NCBI RefSeq assembly: GCF_000004195.4 | Contig: NC_030681.2 | Location: 28,782,982 to 28,846,981, forward strand | Length of the DNA: 64,000 nt | Source: Xenopus tropicalis | Taxonomy: Eukaryota > Chordata > Amphibia > Anura > Pipidae | Direction: 5' to 3' | Part shown: one piece after another, positions 10,138-21,298 of the stretch | Position numbering within the stretch: the first letter of the stretch is position 1 | How the letters are laid out: the number at the start of each line of letters is the position of its first letter | The notes under the pieces: generated by a model | Told to the model about the DNA's origin: nothing | The model's input: the letters and a program-made list of their open reading frames with translations, nothing else | The model's database searches: none | Program-made: the position numbers and the translations under genes

Positions 10138-11137
10138 CAGGTATGGGACCTGTTATCCAGAATGCTCGGGACCTGGGGTTTTCCGTATAAGGGATATTTC
10201 CGTAATTTGGATCTCCATAACTTGTGTCTGCTAAAAATCATTTAAATATTGAATAAACCCAAAATGTTCTGCCCCAAATAAGGATTAATTATATCTTAGT
10301 TGGGATCAAGTACAGGTACTGTTTTATTATTACAGAGAAAAGGGAATCATTTAACCATTAAATAAACCCAATAGGGCTGTTCTGCCCCCAATAAGGGGTA
10401 ATTATATCTTAGTTGGGATCAAGTACAAGGTACTGTTTTATTATTACAGAGAAAAGGGAATCATTTAACCATTAAATAAACCCAATAGGACTGTTCTGCC
10501 CCAATAAGGGGTAATTAAATCTTAGTTGGGATCAAGTACAGGTACTGTTTTATTATTACAGAGAAAAGGGAATCATTTAACCATTAAATAAACCCAATAG
10601 AACTGTTCTGCCCCCAATAAGGGGTAATTATATCTTAGTTGGGATCAAGTACAGGTACTGTTTTATTATTACAGAGAAAAGGGAATCATTTAACCATTAA
10701 ATAAACCCAATAGGGCTGTTCTGCCCCAATAAGGGGTAATTATATCTTAGTTGGGATCAAGTACAAGGTACTGTTTTATTATTACAGAGAAAAGGGAATA
10801 ATTTAACCATTAAATAAACCCAATAGGGCTGTTCTGCCCCCAATAAGGGGTAATTATATCTTAGGTGGGATCAAGTACAGGTACTGTTTTATTATTACAG
10901 AGAAAAGGGAATCATTTAACCATTAAATAAACCCAATAGGGATGTTCTGCCCCCAATAAGGGGTAATTATATCTTAGTTGGGATCAAGTACAAGGTACTG
11001 TTTTATTATTACAGAGAAAAAGGAAATTATTTTTAAAAATTAGAATGATTTGCTTATAATGGAGTCTATGGGAGATGGCCTTTCTGTAATTCAAAACTTT
11101 CTGGAAACGGGTTTCTGGATAAGGGATCCCATACCTG
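10138..11137. mobile_element. TA element, copy C, inflated by internal array
   Basis: The ends CAGGTATGGGACCTGTTATC and GGATCCCATACCTG are flanked by TA (10136-10137 and 11138-11139). At 1000 bp it is about three times the copy at 44975-45299, because the central module is repeated seven times (see the repeat entry). Non-coding. Confidence 0.85.
10262..11030. repeat. seven-unit tandem array, about 113-bp period
   Basis: Successive GTTTTATTATTACAGAG words start at 10321, 10435 and 10547 and continue to about 11000, spacing 112-114 bp. Each unit holds ATATCTTAGTTGGGATCAAG, the TTATTATTACAG word, ATTTAACCATTAAATAAACC and CTGTTCTGCCCC. The units are very similar, implying recent amplification. 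The same module occurs in three units in the TA copies at 15318 and 22878. Confidence 0.9.
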
Positions 11138-11196
11138 TATACATATATCTATGAAGTAAAGCATGACAGTATACTAAAACTTATAATATTACTGAG

Positions 11197-11500
11197 TAGT
11201 GCAGGGCGAAATAATTCTCCAGATATGAATTTGCGCCGAATTTCACGAAACGGGTGACAAAATTTACAGCAGAAAAATTAGGCGTGCCACAAAAAATTGT
11301 TGTCTGCATAAAAAAATCTTGTTGCATGTAAAAAAAAAGTGTCGCGTGCGTAATTATTTTTTTTTTGCCGTGCGCATAATTTTTTGACAGACGTGTGACA
11401 CACGTGACAATTTTTTTTGCCACACAACATTTTTGCCGTTTTGTGAGAAGATTCGAGAATTTTTCGGTGAAGCGAAACGGGACAGATTCGCTCATCGCTA
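11197..11500. mobile_element. TAGTGATGAG-type hAT MITE
   Basis: The right end GGGACAGATTCGCTCATCGC..TA (ending 11500) and left end TAGTGCAGGGCGAA form the inverted ends. The flanks TTACTGAG (11189-11196) and TTGCTGAG (11501-11508) are an 8-bp duplication with one mismatch. The interior is rich in TTTTTTGC and GCGTG words. The minus-strand ORF across it is not a gene. Confidence 0.8.
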
Positions 11501-11508
11501 TTGCTGAG

Positions 11509-12133
11509 AAAACAAGAGAAAATGACATTTAATATATAGATAGTATGTCATAGTTACACAAGAAATAATTTAACGAAAGTGGAAAAGTTTCCCCCTTGTT
11601 TATTAAACCATTAACCAGTCTGATTTTACTTTCACACCAGCTAAAAATATAGCAGCATCTGATGTTTGGCTGCTATGGGTTAGTAGCACTGAAGAAAACT
11701 TGCCCTCATTATTACATTAAACCCCTCAAAGTCACTAGAAGTCTTTCCCATTTTGCATTATTTTGGGGGCGAAATGATTTCCAAATAATCCCAATCCTCA
11801 GACATGAACATTCACATTAATTTATGTAGACCTACCTTAATATAGGTTCAGTATTTCTGCTGCTGGCAATGGTAGCTATCGATTCCCTCCAAAAGTATCA
11901 TTTTAAAAAAGTTGAAAATGAATAACATCAGACAATTACTGAGACATAAAAATCTATACCGTGAGCAACCCTAGTTGACCTTAGTTTAAGTACTGGGAGA
12001 ATGTATGAAACACAGAGGTATTATGCCTGTGCCTGTCTTTTTTTTTTTTTTTTTTACACAGAAGTCCAATTTCAAGGTGACATTGGATTCACATTGATTT
12101 TATTTTTGTTCTTTTTATTCATCTTTACAAAAG
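11509..12133. other. non-coding, nothing recognised
   Basis: Unique-looking sequence with a possible AGCAACC-family trace near 11665-11685 (GGCTGCTATGGGTTAGTAGC). It ends in a T-rich tract at 12037-12120 that could serve as a polypyrimidine tract for the candidate exon next to it. Confidence 0.45.
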
Positions 12134-12333
12134 CGGCAGAAATGCCCGAGCAACTGTTGTTTAGAAAAGCCTTAACAGCTGTAGGAAACCTGAGAAGGAG
12201 CTTGGGTGAAACTTCTTGTGAAGTGATGACAAACGCCATGCACCAGACTGATAGATTGAATAATGATGATCTAAACATCTCCCTGGATGGGAATTTAAAT
12301 GAGGTTCTCACCGTTTGTCAAAAGCACATTTTG
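12134..12333 (+). other. candidate coding exon or conserved element (weak)
   Basis: A 200-bp block is open in one frame, gives non-repetitive sequence (starts AEMPEQLLFRKALTAVGNLR), follows a pyrimidine-rich tract ending TTTACAAAAG, and is followed at once by GTATGT (12334-12339), a strong splice-donor match. I do not recognise the protein. The opposite strand is also open across most of the block, and the window has no second exon to pair it with. It may be a conserved non-coding element or chance. Confidence 0.2.
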
Positions 12334-13300
12334 GTATGTTTACCTATTAACTGCATGGGATGCAGGATGCAGACAAGCCTGGCGGAGCTGAGAGGAGGTC
12401 AGTGATTTTAATTAAAGCAACCCACTCTATTTATACAGCAACCTGCACCGGCTCTTGCTATCATTACTGCACCACTGTTATTGCTCATCTCGCCTCCCAT
12501 GGTGTTTCTTATGAAAGTGAACACAGCGGCGACTTTGACTAGTTTGGGAACAAATCTTTGTTAGGAGAAATGTTTTGTTTATCTGTATGGATTTTTTCAC
12601 TTTCTGACATTAATTCTTTCTGTTTATATCTTTGGATTTTTAGAATAAGAGTGCCGGTTACATTTATGTTGTTATTCAGGACAATAAGACCGTGTTCCAG
12701 TGTTGGCATTGGAAGCTTTGGGAAGCAAAATAATTTCCCCAAGGTCACAAGCCAGCTGGAAGGTAATTGGTGTGTAGAAAATCTGAATCTGTAGACCCTA
12801 TCCAAGAAAAGAACAAAACTGCAATATGAAATGTAGAACTATTTAGTGTGGATGCTCTACTGGCAACTAGTCTATTGTTGTCATTGTCTAACGCTGGTCA
12901 CGCTGGCACAGGCAAATTGTCCAATCATCTGTGCAAATATTTCTCACACTTTTTTGTTTTGACTAATCACATTAAAGGTGATCAGTGCAAATAAAGACCC
13001 TGGTGATGATCAATAACCACATTTGACACAATTATTTGGTCATCAGCCTGCAGTCCTTCATTTTCAGGTAGGCTATCCAAGCGTGACCTTAATGCATAAT
13101 ATCCATTCCACACTGTTTTGAAACCCTAACTGAGTGTCTACTAGAAACACATAAAGAGTGACCCCTTCACTGATTCTATAGTACATTTGAGATAGGCTTC
13201 TCTGAACTGTCCCTATGTCTGTTCAGTTCTAGAACGAATTGTAATATTGGCTGGTTTCAGGACAGCAATCCATACTGCCGCATCTTCTGATCTCCTGTGA
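12334..13300. other. non-coding, nothing recognised
   Basis: Unique-looking sequence. TGGTCACGCTGGC near 12894 and AAGCGTGACC near 13078 may be ends of an old inverted repeat about 190 bp across. No supported gene. Confidence 0.4.
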
Positions 13301-13329
13301 ATCACAGATGAAGGGTATTGACCTCGTCT

Positions 13330-13845
13330 TCCTCCATGATAGATCTAGGACTTCTTTACTATATAAAAAGGGTCAACCCAGTGGGTTTATATTTATTCTT
13401 AGGGCCTCTTTACTGTACATTAGTGGTCAGTCCAGTGGAAGGTCTCTCATATTTGGATTTAGGGCCTCTTTACTATACTATCAACCAGTGGAAAGTCTCT
13501 AATGCAGAGTACATATCGTTTTATGGGCCTGTTTATATATAAAAGGTTATCCCAGTGATAGATCTCTCATATTTATGGATTATATATATATATATATAAA
13601 GGGTCAGTCTAGTGGTAGGTTCTCATATTTATGGATTTAGGGCCTCTTTACTATATAATAAGAGTCAACCCAGTGGGTAGGTCTCTCATATTTACGGATT
13701 TAGGGCCTCTGTACTGTATGGTCAACCTAGTGGAAGGTCTCTAATGGAGAATACATGGATCTTTCTATGGGGCTCTTTACTATATATAAAGGGTCAACCC
13801 AGTGGTAGGTCTCTCATATTTATGGATTAATGGACAAAAATAGAT
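13330..13845. repeat. degenerate minisatellite, roughly 60-80 bp units
   Basis: Repeated words TAGGGCCTCTTTACTATA, GGGTCAACCCAGTGG and GGTCTCTCATATTTATGG recur six to seven times. Two unit types alternate; the longer carries CTCTAATG(C/G)AGA.TACAT (13497 and 13740). An AT dinucleotide run sits at 13580-13600. The two ORFs at 13308-13542 are read-throughs of the repeat. Confidence 0.85.
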
Positions 13846-13849
13846 ATCT

Positions 13850-14559
13850 GTTTATGGATAAATTATCACAAGACTGCAGGTATAAGACATGCATTGTCTC
13901 TGGGAACCAAAGGCTTCAGCTAAGATGCATGGTCTCTGCTTTCATTTCTGGAAGTGAAATTCAATTAATTAATTATCTCATTTAAACTTGTTTTTAAACT
14001 ATGTTTATAGTACTGAATCTGTACACACCTGAGCTTCATAGTGCAGCCTCTGTTAAATTGCAAAGTTTGCTGCTGTAAGCACTAATTTAGTTTGTAGTGG
14101 TACATTCCCTTCAATCAACTTTTAGCTGCAAATAGACACATTTTCTAATAATAATAAACTAAATTAAAGAGGGGAAATATAAATGAGGTGTTTATGGCTA
14201 AAAGCATTGCCCATATTGGAACATAGCTTGAACATTACATGGGTGCAGAAGCAGGGGAAAGCCAGATAAAGAACATATAGGTCCCTGAACACAGGCTGCT
14301 TAGATAAAAAGCAGGTTTTGTATTGCTCTGTTGATGGAATAAATGTGCCTTTTTATTTTTTTGCATTCTGTGAGTGCAGACCTGAGCAAACGCTGGCGAG
14401 AGAAAAATAAGCAATAAATGCCTCTCTTTTTTTCCTGGATCATCACTTTGCCTGAACAATGGAATTATTGCACATGAAATATGTGAGTGTGGTCATAGTA
14501 CAGTAATCTGAATAAATACCATTTTTCTCTGCAATGCATTACTGCAATATGTGATTCAG
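13850..14559. other. non-coding, nothing recognised
   Basis: Unique-looking AT-rich sequence; no supported gene or element ends. Confidence 0.5.
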
Positions 14560-14920
14560 AACCCAGGCCGCATTAAACATCTGTAAATGATTCCCCAGAT
14601 TTATTTATACATATCCGTGCTTATTCTGAGACATGCATACACTCGCCGCTTCAGAAAAAAAATAAGCAATCGGTAATTCCATTGGGCCTTTAAATAATGA
14701 ACATAGCCAGAGTTCATTCTTTATTTTGGACTTGCTTGCTGCCTGCCTTGCTGAGAAAATGCCATTGCTACATTACCTTCTTGTAGGCAGCCTTCAGAAA
14801 AAGCCATTTAGACGATTTACTGCCGGAGTAAAATATATCACTGTGATATTGTTTGTAATAAGCACATAACCGCAATCTGGAATCGCTGGGTAACAGATGT
14901 ATTTCCTTTTAAATATTAAT
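14560..14920. other. candidate conserved non-coding island
   Basis: Even composition, free of the window's repeat words, with TAAT and AAATTA-type homeodomain words and balanced GC. No long ORF. Conservation cannot be seen from one genome, so this is only a flag. Confidence 0.2.
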
Positions 14921-15317
14921 TTGTGAGGATTCAGGAACAAAAGTCCTTAAATTATAGATGCCTTTCCCTATTCTGTTTCACTTCTGTGCATCTGTATGTA
15001 GGTAGAATAAGATTATTGGGTTTGTTTTCATTTCTGAGGAAGAATCATGGCCAAGGCATGTATTTCACGATTCAAAGGGCAACTTCAGCCACTGGCAGGA
15101 TGCTGGATGTTGCAGTTCAGCAATAGTTGCAAGGCTGTATGTTCTATGGGTTTTTCATGGTAGGAGGGTGAGGTGTGTACTGGAGGAGGCTAATTACTGT
15201 CCATTCTGTACAAAATCCCTTTGTAATATCCCAGTGCTAATTCTATGTATAAAACCCCCAAAAAACATGGTAGGATAAATATAGTGGCATGTATAATACT
15301 TAATGTATACTTCATGT
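14921..15317. other. non-coding with a diverged local repeat
   Basis: CCCCCAAAAAACATGGTAGG followed by ATAAATATAGTGG..ATGTATAATAC (15257-15295) resembles blocks at about 16190-16240 and 16350-16400, so a local duplication predates the TA element that now separates them. Confidence 0.4.
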
Positions 15318-16152
15318 TACCTGGAAACCTATTATCCAAAAAGCTCTGAACTACATAGTTACATAGTTACATAGGGTTGAAAAAAGACCAGAGTCCATCA
15401 AGTTCAACCCTTCCAAGTAAACCCAGCACACACAACCTATACTTACCAATCCGCAAGCGCCTCTTTTCCAGAGAAAACAACCCCAACCTCAACGGTCTAA
15501 CCTCATAGCTTAAATCTTCCATCCCCTTTACCAGTTTAGTTGCAGTCTCTGCACTCTCTCCAGCTCATTAATATCCGTCTTAAGGACTGGAGCCCAAAAC
15601 TGCACTGCATACTCAAGGTGAGGCCTTACCAGGGACCTATAAAGGGGCAAAATTTTGTTTTCATCCCTTGACCATCTCCCATAGACTCCATTTTAATCCA
15701 ATAATTTACATTTTTAAAAATGATTTCCATTTTCTTTATAAGATTAAAACAGTACCTGTACTTGATCCCAACTAAGATATAATTACCCCTTATTGGGGCA
15801 GAATAGCCCTATTGGGTTTATTTAATGGTTAAATGATTCCCTTTTCTCTGTAATAATAAAACAGTACCTGTACTTGATCCCAACTAAGATATAATTACCC
15901 CTTATTGGGGGCAGAACAGCCCTATTGGGTTTATTTAATGGTTAAATGATTCCCTTTTCTCTGTAATAATAAAACAGTACCTGTACTTGATCCCAACTAA
16001 GATATAATTAATCCTTATTGGAGGCAAAACAATCCTATTGGGTTTATTTAAGTTTAAGTCTTTTAGTATACTTAAAGCATGGAGATCCAATTTACGAAAA
16101 GACCTCTAATCCAGAAATCTCCTGATTATTATGGACAACAGGTCCCATACTG
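15318..16152. mobile_element. TA element, copy D, split by a LINE tail
   Basis: The left part TACCTGGAAACCTATTATCC (15316-15350) and the continuation CCATCTCCCATAGACTCC (from about 15670) belong together; a CR1/L2-type LINE 3' end lies between. The right end ..GGTCCCATACTG is followed by TA (16153-16154). The central module is present in about three tandem units (15715-16030), opposite in orientation to copies C and E. Confidence 0.75.
15353..15668 (-). mobile_element. CR1/L2-type LINE 3' end, reverse orientation
   Basis: It opens with ACATAGTTACATAGTTACAT and AGGGTTGAAAAAAGAC, the reverse complement of the widespread amphibian LINE tail (..TTTTTTCAACCC, ACTATGT repeats). Further in, GACTGGAGCCCAAAACTGCA and CAAGGTGAGGCCTTACCAG are conserved words of the same 3' region. 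The plus-strand counterpart is at 46560-47005. It is 5'-truncated and has lost its reading frame. Clade assignment (CR1 versus L2) is from memory. Confidence 0.7.
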
Positions 16153-16154
16153 TA

Positions 16155-17469
16155 CCCCAGAAACATATGACAGAAAGTTAACTACAACTCCCCCCAGAAA
16201 ACATGGAAAGATAAATGTTCTATATACTTCAATGTATAATATGCAGAAACACATGACAAGACAGGTACAATACCTATTTCATACATAGCAGGATAATAAG
16301 CCCAGAGCACATTGTAGGAAACATGCATTGTCAGTTATATAAATAATACCTCCCAGAATATGACAGGATAAATACAGTGCTAACTTCATGTGTAATACCT
16401 CCATCCTGTGTGTTGTAGGACATTTATTGGTGTTGATTTTGGCAAGTTAGGCCTCTCCAACCCTTATCAAAATCTGACTATGCCTTTTCTCTTACACTGA
16501 GCCTCCATTTCCCCAGCAGTTCTGGTAACCTTCCAGCCAGGGGGTTTGTTACACCTAAAAACCCATGAAACATGCTCCATATTAACTGCTCCTGATCTCA
16601 TTAAAACGCTACTCGCAGTTGGTAGATAATTAAACTGATTTTTCTGATCATCTTTGGAGTGTATTAAAGCACAGTGGGTATGTAAGATTCCATTCCTTCA
16701 TGTGCAACCTTGGATGTAGCTCTGTGCCTCAAGTCTTTTTAGAAGTTAGCAACTCCCGTGCTTCCCATTAAACAGAGCTTGAGGTGCAACCAAAAGAATG
16801 CAGTGTTTATTCTAAGGTTTAGTTTCCCCTTTAGTTTCTTAAATACAACACACATTAGTGTACTTATGTTTACAATTTTACAATCAAGGGGCCCCTCTTA
16901 AGCTTAGCGCCCAGCTTACAATAATATATATAAATAGAAGCAAAAGCAGTTCAGATCCAATGATCAGACTGATGTTTTAGAAGAAAACATAGATATAGGT
17001 GCCACCATGAACAGGGAGCCTGCAGGTTTGGCCTTAGACTCTTATTTAAACATTCACTAGTATTGGCTGCAGATCATGGTAGTGCAGGCTAGTGTTGTGT
17101 CACTAAAAAGAATTGGGTCACCACACTGGTCGGGGAGTGGGGGGTCTCACAAACAAAAGGCTTAGGGCAGATGTATCTACCTGGTTGCACAGCAGCATTT
17201 AAACAGCATATGTTCCCCAGAGGCCAGAACATGCCACAGGCACGGTGGGCTCCTCTCTCTGCTCAAGCATGATCAATGGCCTCCTCAGGTCTCCTTGCTC
17301 CTTTATGTGACTAGATTGTGCTATTGTCCCAAAATAAAAGATCAGCTGAAAAAAAAACATTTACAAGCAAAATTTATTTCTAATTTCATTTTGTGCTATT
17401 TGTGGCTGCCCATTGCATGTGATGCTGGACATCCATGTTGCTATCTGGTTGAATTATTGTATTAGGAAT
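16155..17469. other. non-coding, local repeat then unique sequence
   Basis: 16190-16400 holds two diverged blocks like 15257-15295 (CCCCAGAAAACATGGAAAG; GACAGGATAAATACAGTGC). The remainder is unique-looking with no supported gene. Confidence 0.45.
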
Positions 17470-18140
17470 AATGCCAATGCACCGGCCTATGATTAAGTGC
17501 CCTAATGGGCACGAAACGCGTCAGGCGTTTATTGTTTTAAACATGAAGGAATAAACTTTGGATTTTAGCAGTTTTCATGAGTCCGGAGTGCTTGATGCTC
17601 TACGTTCAACTTTGGAGAATTTTCCCTTTCAGCTGCGGGTTCGGGGCCTCGAGCACCCGGACCACCATCGGTTTTTGGTGAGCTATTTGGATTCCCTAGT
17701 CTCTATATTATTGAGTGATTCTCTTTGAACCTCGCGTCGGGCTTGGGGTTTGAACACCCAGGCCTAGCCTGATACTGGGTATATATATATATACTTTTTA
17801 TCCTTTTGATATACATTAGGGAACAAATTTTTGATTTGATTTAATTATTGATTGTGTTTAATTACTTTTTTTCTTTCATTGAGTTTGTTAATATATATTT
17901 CACTGAATTTATGCTTGGGAATCCTTTTGAGGTTTGTTCATTTTACATTCCTCTTTTTTCTCCAATGCACCGGGTAACTGCTTTCTTTTGGAGCAGGAGT
18001 CTTTTCCTTGTCAGTAGTTATAATCAGTGGAACAGCCGACGCTCCGTGCTTGTGTTCTTCACCTTTGTACATGCCGCTGATTCATTTTTATTTTTTGTCT
18101 GTACAACTTGTGTTCTTATATATATTTATATATAAAGCAG
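17470..18140 (+). mobile_element. Penelope-like element terminal region
   Basis: The hammerhead-like motif at 17485-17526 is followed by CAATGAAGGAATAAACTTTG-like sequence and a GC-rich stretch (GTTCGGGGCCTCGAGCACCC, 17640-17665), then an AT-rich region with an AT dinucleotide run near 17780. The order fits the terminal repeat and leader of a Penelope-like retroelement. No reverse transcriptase or endonuclease domain was seen; the 95-residue ORF at 17848-18135 is hydrophobic and AT-driven. The right edge is approximate. Confidence 0.5.
17485..17526 (+). ncRNA. type I hammerhead ribozyme-like motif, copy 2
   Basis: Stem I is GCCT (17485-17488) with AGGC (17523-17526). The core A-TGAT-T-A runs 17489-17495, then one A. 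Stem II is a perfect 6-bp hairpin, GTGCCC-TAAT-GGGCAC (17497-17512). GAA (17513-17515) precedes the palindromic ACGCGT (17516-17521) as minimal stem III, then C at 17522, the expected cleavage base. Against the CTGANGA consensus it carries A3 and U8, a change of the C3-G8 pair to A-U. Stem II is better than in copy 1. Activity untested. Confidence 0.6.
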
Positions 18141-20163
18141 ACACTATGGTTAGTTAAGCATGAAAGATAACCTGTACCTGTGACCCGACCTTGCCGTTTT
18201 GTTATTAATGTAGGTACCCTGTAACATGTGTAAACTGATTGTTTAAGGGGTTAGAACCAGCAGAGCAGAGTATAAACAATCAGACAAATACTGCTTGCAC
18301 TAACAATTACACAGGCAAACTTCAAAACAGATTAATATTTTAATGAATGGATATTGGAAAGTTGCTTTGGATATTTTCTTTTATCATGCAAAAAGCAGTT
18401 TTTGGGTGGAATATCCCTTTACCTGGGTTTGTTATTGTCGCTGTGGCAGTAGTGATTCTGCAGTGAAATGGCCAAAGAAAATGGTGACAGTTTACCGTAA
18501 ATGATCAAGGGTAACATATTCATGCTAGATATTGCCTTGCACTACTTCCTGCCCATTCCCAGTTTGCATTAGATAAATGCTGCATTATTGATACAGGTGC
18601 AATGACAGGGCTTTGGGGGGATTTACTATCATTTAGAGAAATACCAAGGGGATGGGGACCTTGTCACTCCCCTCGTTTGTCACTGGGTGCACACAATCCA
18701 GGATGTCTCTGCCTAGGGTGCCCATAAGGTTGGCCTGCCACTGGAGGTGCAATTTTAACATTCAAGCTATTTTATTTTTTTAGATTTATACTTTTAAACA
18801 GTTACATTTGCAAAAATGAATGGAACAATGTGTTTCTCATTGCGGTTGAGTTTCCACATATAAACACAATCTAGTTTTCCCATTTAAATTATTTTGTAAA
18901 TGAATTAGCGAACATAAAAAATAAACGTAATCAGGTTTAGTGGTGATTTTTTTCATTGTCGACTTTAGAAAAATGTAAAAAATAATAAATCTTCTATTTC
19001 CATACACCCGCCTTACAGTGTCACTGATCCATTTAAACTCCACCCCTTTAGCAGGAAGCACTGCTTCAACTGGACTCGGGCCTGTCCCTGCTGTTGGTGG
19101 GCCTTGTGCAGAACATAATTTGAGGCTGTAGCACTTCCTCACTGATCAGGTAAATGAATAGAAAATGTATAATTCTCACCTAATAAATCATCACATTCCT
19201 CATCCTTCTGCCAGAAAAGCACATTCTTCCCTGATAATTATTGTGTCTGTTCGCAAAGGGGAAATAAAAGCTGTAATCTTGCCAAACCATACAAATGTTG
19301 GCTGGAGACATTATGCATTGCTAACATATCTTTATCTACGTTTCCATGTTTTGCCAAGTAGACTTTTCCGTTATTTTCTCATTTGTTTTCATTTTCAGTA
19401 AAGCAAACCCTATATTAGCAACAACTGGTTCCTGACATGAAAGGAAGCGATTTAGTGCTGGGGAAATTCAGGTTATGGCTCAGTGTGACTCTCCCTATCA
19501 GGGAAAAATTCTGTGGAATGGGGGGAAAAAAAAAACAAATGCCATGTACACCTGGTGTGTATGGTCAGCTCATTGTTATGGTCAGTTGCTGTAAATACAT
19601 TATCTCCATTTTTTGGAGAATCGTATAAACCTTACACTAATGTCCCACAGAGCGGTTCAGTCAGCTGTGATAGATCTCTGCTATCGCCTGCTGGAAATTC
19701 TGGACATTAAAGTCAAAAAGCAACGTTCTATCAACTTTACAATGTACATGAGCACAATATTTTTCATTATTATTCTTTACTTATATAGTGCTGAGCTGAC
19801 ATATTCTGGGGCACAGTTGCCTAATTAGGAACCTGCGGGCACCTTTGCCAGCCACAACTTAACCCCCCCAGCCTAGACTGTGAAAGGGGGAAGGGGGGTC
19901 CACAACTGGGATCATGCCTGTAGTGTATAACAGTAGTCCTTTTAGGAAAGATTTGTTATTGTTTGTTCATGTTGATTGCAATGCAGCACTGCTGACATTA
20001 GAGGGCACCCTCTATAGCAGGCCAGATAGTATCCTAGGCACTATAGTTGAGACAGCCATGTGAAGAATAAAGAAACTCCACAACTAAATGCTTCTGTGTG
20101 TGTGTGTGGGTCAAGAATTTCAGCTGATGACGAGGATCAGCATTTTACATCACTTTGATTGTC
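18141..20163. other. non-coding, one repeat trace
   Basis: TTCTTTACTTATATAGTGCT and GACATATTCTGGGGCACAG (19767-19816) resemble the L2-tail-like 'tatatagcgc..acatattcc' repeat common in frogs. TG-dinucleotide run at 20095-20107. The minus-strand ORF at 18837-19142 and others have no recognisable domain. Confidence 0.45.
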
Positions 20164-20340
20164 TGATTCTTGCAGAGTGACAATGGACCACCCTTCAATG
20201 GGGCTAAGTTCAAGAACTTTGCTTCATACCTAGAATTTGAATTTAAGCACATAACTTAACTGTTTCCCCAAGCAAATGGGTAGGCAGAAAGGTTCATATG
20301 CCCAATGGGAAAGATTCTTAGAACAACTTTATCTAAAGGC
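20164..20340 (+). pseudogene. Ty3/Gypsy integrase fragment, decayed
   Basis: From 20176 the plus frame reads SDNGPPFNGAKFKNFASYLE, then PQANG and AERF around 20265-20295. SDNGPPF holds the second catalytic Asp of the retroviral-type integrase core, and PQANG.AERF sits close to the catalytic Glu region in Ty3/Gypsy polymerases. In-frame stops occur just before PQANG and between PQANG and AERF, and nothing upstream or downstream is readable. It is a short dead remnant; LTRs were not identified. Confidence 0.8.
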
Positions 20341-21294
20341 CGGCCTCTACATTATAGCCCAGCTCCCTGATGCCACCTGCCCCACACCCTGCACAGGTTT
20401 TCCTCATAAAAAATGTCCCTATCACATTAACACATACTAGTGCCAATTTCATCAGAAGCCAATAAAACTTCCTACAGTACATGTTTTTGGAATGTGGGGG
20501 AAACTAGAGTATCTAGAGGGGCGAACATACAAACTCCTTGCAGGTAGTGCCTTGGCTGTACTTGAACCTAGCAAAGCTAAGCACAAATATATAGATACTT
20601 TTTTTCTATTGAAAAATTCACTGAAGAATATAGTATAGGTTGATAATTTATGATGATCCACCAATCAGCAGGTAGCATTAAAAAGTAACAACGCTATTGG
20701 TTGCTACAGGTAACTGCACCAGCGCAAACACTGTACCGTTTATGTGATATGGGGGTAAGGGGTAAGACCTGTATTTAATATTCAGGACCAGTCAAGTAAC
20801 TACTATGGCAAAGGATACATTCTAGACTGGAGAATAGGCTCAGAGGGAGTCCTGGAAAAAAAGATGTAACATAATCAGGAAACAGTCCAACGGTTGGGGC
20901 AAGTACTAGCCAAGCAAAGTCTGGGGAAGGGCCCTGGGTCAGGGCAGGAAACAAGAGAATAATCAATTATACACTTAAATAAAGCCAGCCACAAGGAGTA
21001 ACGGTGAGGCCTTTGCCCCCAGGCGCAAGTGAAGGTATATATCCACAATTTGCTCTACTTACTCCCATCTCTTCATGGTGCACCATTTTCTAATTCTCAG
21101 TACCAGGCCACTATCTCATATAAGGGTGTTTTATATTTAAAGGGTCAAATGCCCTTCCACAATATTCCAGGCATAGTCCAGTTCTACACAAACAAGGATA
21201 ATATGTCACTGCTATGCTGAAAATTTTCAGCACACACATATTATTATTATTTTACCAGACAAATATCATAAAACTTGATGGACTGATTTATCTT
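20341..21294. other. non-coding with an AGCAACCAAT repeat remnant
   Basis: CACCAATCAGCAGGTAGC (20660) and TATTGGTTGCTACAGGTAAC (20694) are the inverted arms of the short AGCAACCAAT repeat. The rest, which may include Gypsy flank, has no recognisable feature. Confidence 0.45.
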
Positions 21295-21298
21295 TTAA

